In this document: positions 62,247-64,000 of the stretch, piece after piece
Layout of the letters: each line of letters begins with the position of its first letter
How positions within the stretch are numbered: position 1 is the stretch's first letter
Assembly (NCBI RefSeq): GCF_903992535.2
Contig: NC_052056.1
Location: forward strand, 90,954,443-91,018,442
Direction: 5' to 3'
Origin: Arvicola amphibius
Lineage: Eukaryota; Chordata; Mammalia; Rodentia; Cricetidae
Length of the DNA stretch: 64,000 nt
Program-made: the position numbers and the translations under genes
The notes under the pieces: model-generated
Databases searched by the model: none
Told to the model about the DNA's origin: nothing
The model's input: only the letters and a program-made list of their open reading frames with translations

Positions 62247-62970
62247 GTTTCTCTATTATTATTTTTCTCTCTTGATGTAGCAATATATTTCAGTAACGAG
62301 GTCACATTGACACATAAAGAGGCACCTAAAGTTTAATAAATGTTCCATTCGGGGGGGGGCTATCATGATTCATTTAAATGAATCCCTAATCTATTTTTAA
62401 TCTTTCTTTTAGCGAAACAGTGAAGAATGACACTGAATATATGTCATCTCAAACATGTGTGACTTTTGTAATCAGTGGCAAGCGATTGCAACTGCCAACA
62501 GGAACTTAAGAAGTGGTTTGTCAACTAGGTAAACTTTTGGCACCTGAGCTCAGTTTGACAGATGTGCAGTTGGTTTATACAAGGGCTAGAATGGAAAAGA
62601 CAGACAAGACAGAAGGATTTGCCTTCATGCAGGAGGTATGCAAGACAAGAGCTAGAAGTGACGTTAGCTAGGCTTAGTTCTCAAGTAGCAGTTAATCTGT
62701 TTCAGGAATCTTGTGTAACTTGTGAAACATCACATTCACCAGGCCTTCCACTGGTCTATGGAGGTTAGAGACCCATAGAGACCGCTGATGGTCCTCCAAG
62801 ACATTTCTGCAAACTTGACCTCATTTGACTGTTGTGGTTATGCTGTGGAACAGGGGAGGGCATTTAATAGCTCCATTTCAGGGTAATTAGCAGATACTCA
62901 GCTCTCTACCTGGCTGTCATCCCAGAAGAGGCCAATGCCAGCTCCAGTTTCAGACTCCCCTGCCCCTCCC
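62247..62970. other. No gene recognised; 18-bp perfect palindrome
   Basis: G9 run at 62351-62359. The palindrome gattcatttaaatgaatc lies at 62367-62384, followed by tttttaatctttcttttag, which looks like a splice acceptor but has no supported exon after it. Confidence 0.45.
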
Positions 62971-63285
62971 TAGTACTAGGGTTTAAACCTAGGGTCTCCA
63001 ACCTGTGCCAGAACTCTACTACCAAGCCACACCCCTGCCCCTCACTGGGAGATTCTAGGCAGCGGCTCTACCACTAGCCACACCCCAGCCCCTCACTGGG
63101 GGATTCTAGGCAGGGTCTCTACCACTGAGCCACGCCCCAGCCCCTCACTGGCGGGTCCTCTACTGCTGAGTCATGTTTCCTAGCCTTCCCACCATCAGGC
63201 TCTAGGCAAACGTTCTATTGCTGAGTCACAGCACTCAATATTGGATTCTAGGCATTTGCGCTACCACTGGACTACACACTCAACA
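62971..63285 (-). repeat. 52-bp ID-derived tandem array, locus A10, with full 3' unit
   Basis: On the minus strand five deleted-type units lead to a full-type unit at 62971-63030, whose plus strand (tagtactagggtttaaacct, agggtctccaacctgtgcca) keeps the B-box region. A B1 lies immediately upstream on the minus strand (63286-63432). Confidence 0.9.
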
Positions 63286-63432
63286 TTCTATTTCTTTTGA
63301 GACAGAAATCTCACTATGCTGCTCAGGTTGGCCTTGAGCTCACTCTTAGTGCAGGAAGGCCTTGAACTCATCATCTTCCTGCCTCAACCTCTGAAGAAGC
63401 CGAGATTTCAGGTCTCTGCCACCAGACACAGC
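63286..63432 (-). mobile_element. B1 SINE, antisense, joined to array A10
   Basis: ttcttttgagacagaaatct, tgctgctcaggttggccttg, aagccgagatttcaggtctc. Its A-rich tail faces the array with no gap. Confidence 0.8.
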
Positions 63433-63968
63433 GTCTTTCTCCTTTTTTCAGACCACGCTGTGTGTCACAACTTTAGCCTTCTCAACTTCTTTTTTGTGAC
63501 AACCCTTTATATCCAGACAACTCACTTACTTGCTGGGGCAGTATTTTATCTCCAGCTTCTCCTGGAGACTTTGCTGAGATGTCACATAGCTTAAACCTAG
63601 ACCTTGTAAGTTTGATTTCTTCATTGAGATTTTTTATGGCCCTGGTGGGCTATTTTCAACTAAAAATATTGTGGCTATTCTCATTGGCATTGAACTTTGG
63701 GGCCTCTGTCTCTAATTTGTCTCCACGCTGGAGCCGATCCAGAACTGTTTTCTGAGGGAAATCTTGGCTCCATGTGAGGTTCACCTCACGCTCAGATCCA
63801 GGCTGCACTCCTTAATTTATAGATGAGGATGTCAAACATGCTGTGTGCCTTGCTGGCTGTTAAAGTGCAGAGATCAGCTCTTAATCAGCAGTCTGCAGGA
63901 ACTGTCCACTAGGTTTCTGTTGGAGGGCAGCGGCCTTCAAGTCCTTGCTGCTAATGAATTAATTATAT
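63433..63968. other. No gene or repeat recognised
   Basis: Unique sequence. A 92-codon frame starting inside the B1 has no domain. Confidence 0.55.
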
Positions 63969-64000
63969 GTTGTGAGACAGGGCCTTACTATGTAGCCCAG
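63969..64000 (-). mobile_element. Start of an antisense B1, cut by the window end
   Basis: ttgtgagacagggccttact, atgtagcccag. Confidence 0.7.

Noticed and set aside
3376..63285. One large segmental duplication explaining all 52-bp arrays
   Set aside because: Flanks of the arrays differ from each other, orientations are mixed, and no shared sequence beyond the units (and sometimes a B1) was seen.

Overview
The window looks like a stretch of a cricetid rodent nuclear genome (hamster, vole or deer-mouse group; species not resolved). The evidence is the repeat content. B1, B2/B3 and B4/RSINE1-type SINEs are abundant. Several B1 copies carry the cricetid-type internal segment (ctttggagcctgtcctgg and close variants). 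There are also MaLR and ERVL-type LTRs, rodent L1 3' ends, two URR1-like hAT elements and many long microsatellites. Family names are from memory and were not checked against a repeat library.

I found no supportable host protein-coding gene, no tRNA or rRNA gene and no CRISPR array. The longer open frames all fall in low-complexity tracts, SINEs, LTRs or the 3' end of an L1. The only recognisable protein remnant is the C-terminal part of L1 ORF2 near 50.95-51.28 kb, which is broken. The window is therefore intergenic or deep intronic. Repeat-poor blocks near 33.8-34.56, 35.8-36.5, 43.07-43.35, 48.37-49.3 and 55.34-55.98 kb are the best candidates for conserved non-coding sequence.

The most unusual structure is a dispersed family of short tandem arrays of a 52-bp unit: ten arrays in 64 kb, near 3.4, 6.1, 11.4, 23.9, 30.2, 39.4, 45.2, 45.9, 54.7 and 63.0 kb, in both orientations. 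The unit matches the first part of an ID/BC1-like tRNA(Ala)-derived SINE, including the A box and D-arm (gtggctcagtggtagagc). It appears to have lost the B-box region through one shared internal junction (cctag joined to aatccccc). Four minus-strand arrays end, on their 3' side, in a longer unit that still carries a B-box-like segment. At four loci a B1 lies directly upstream in the same orientation with no run of four Ts between. This suggests a composite B1-(ID-delta)n-ID element, which I do not recognise as a named family.

Region by region: 0-10 kb has a SINE, an LTR-like unit within pyrimidine tracts, two 52-bp arrays and B4/MaLR copies. 10-23 kb is SINE- and LTR-rich with nested elements. 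23-33.8 kb has four L1 3' ends, URR1 inside a MaLR LTR, and a retroviral LTR inside an L1. 34-44 kb has repeat-poor blocks, LTR nests and a 5'-truncated B1. 44-55 kb has four arrays, an L1 with ORF2 remnants and the second URR1. 55-64 kb has MIRs, a local duplication, an LTR-like element inside a microsatellite, and the last array.
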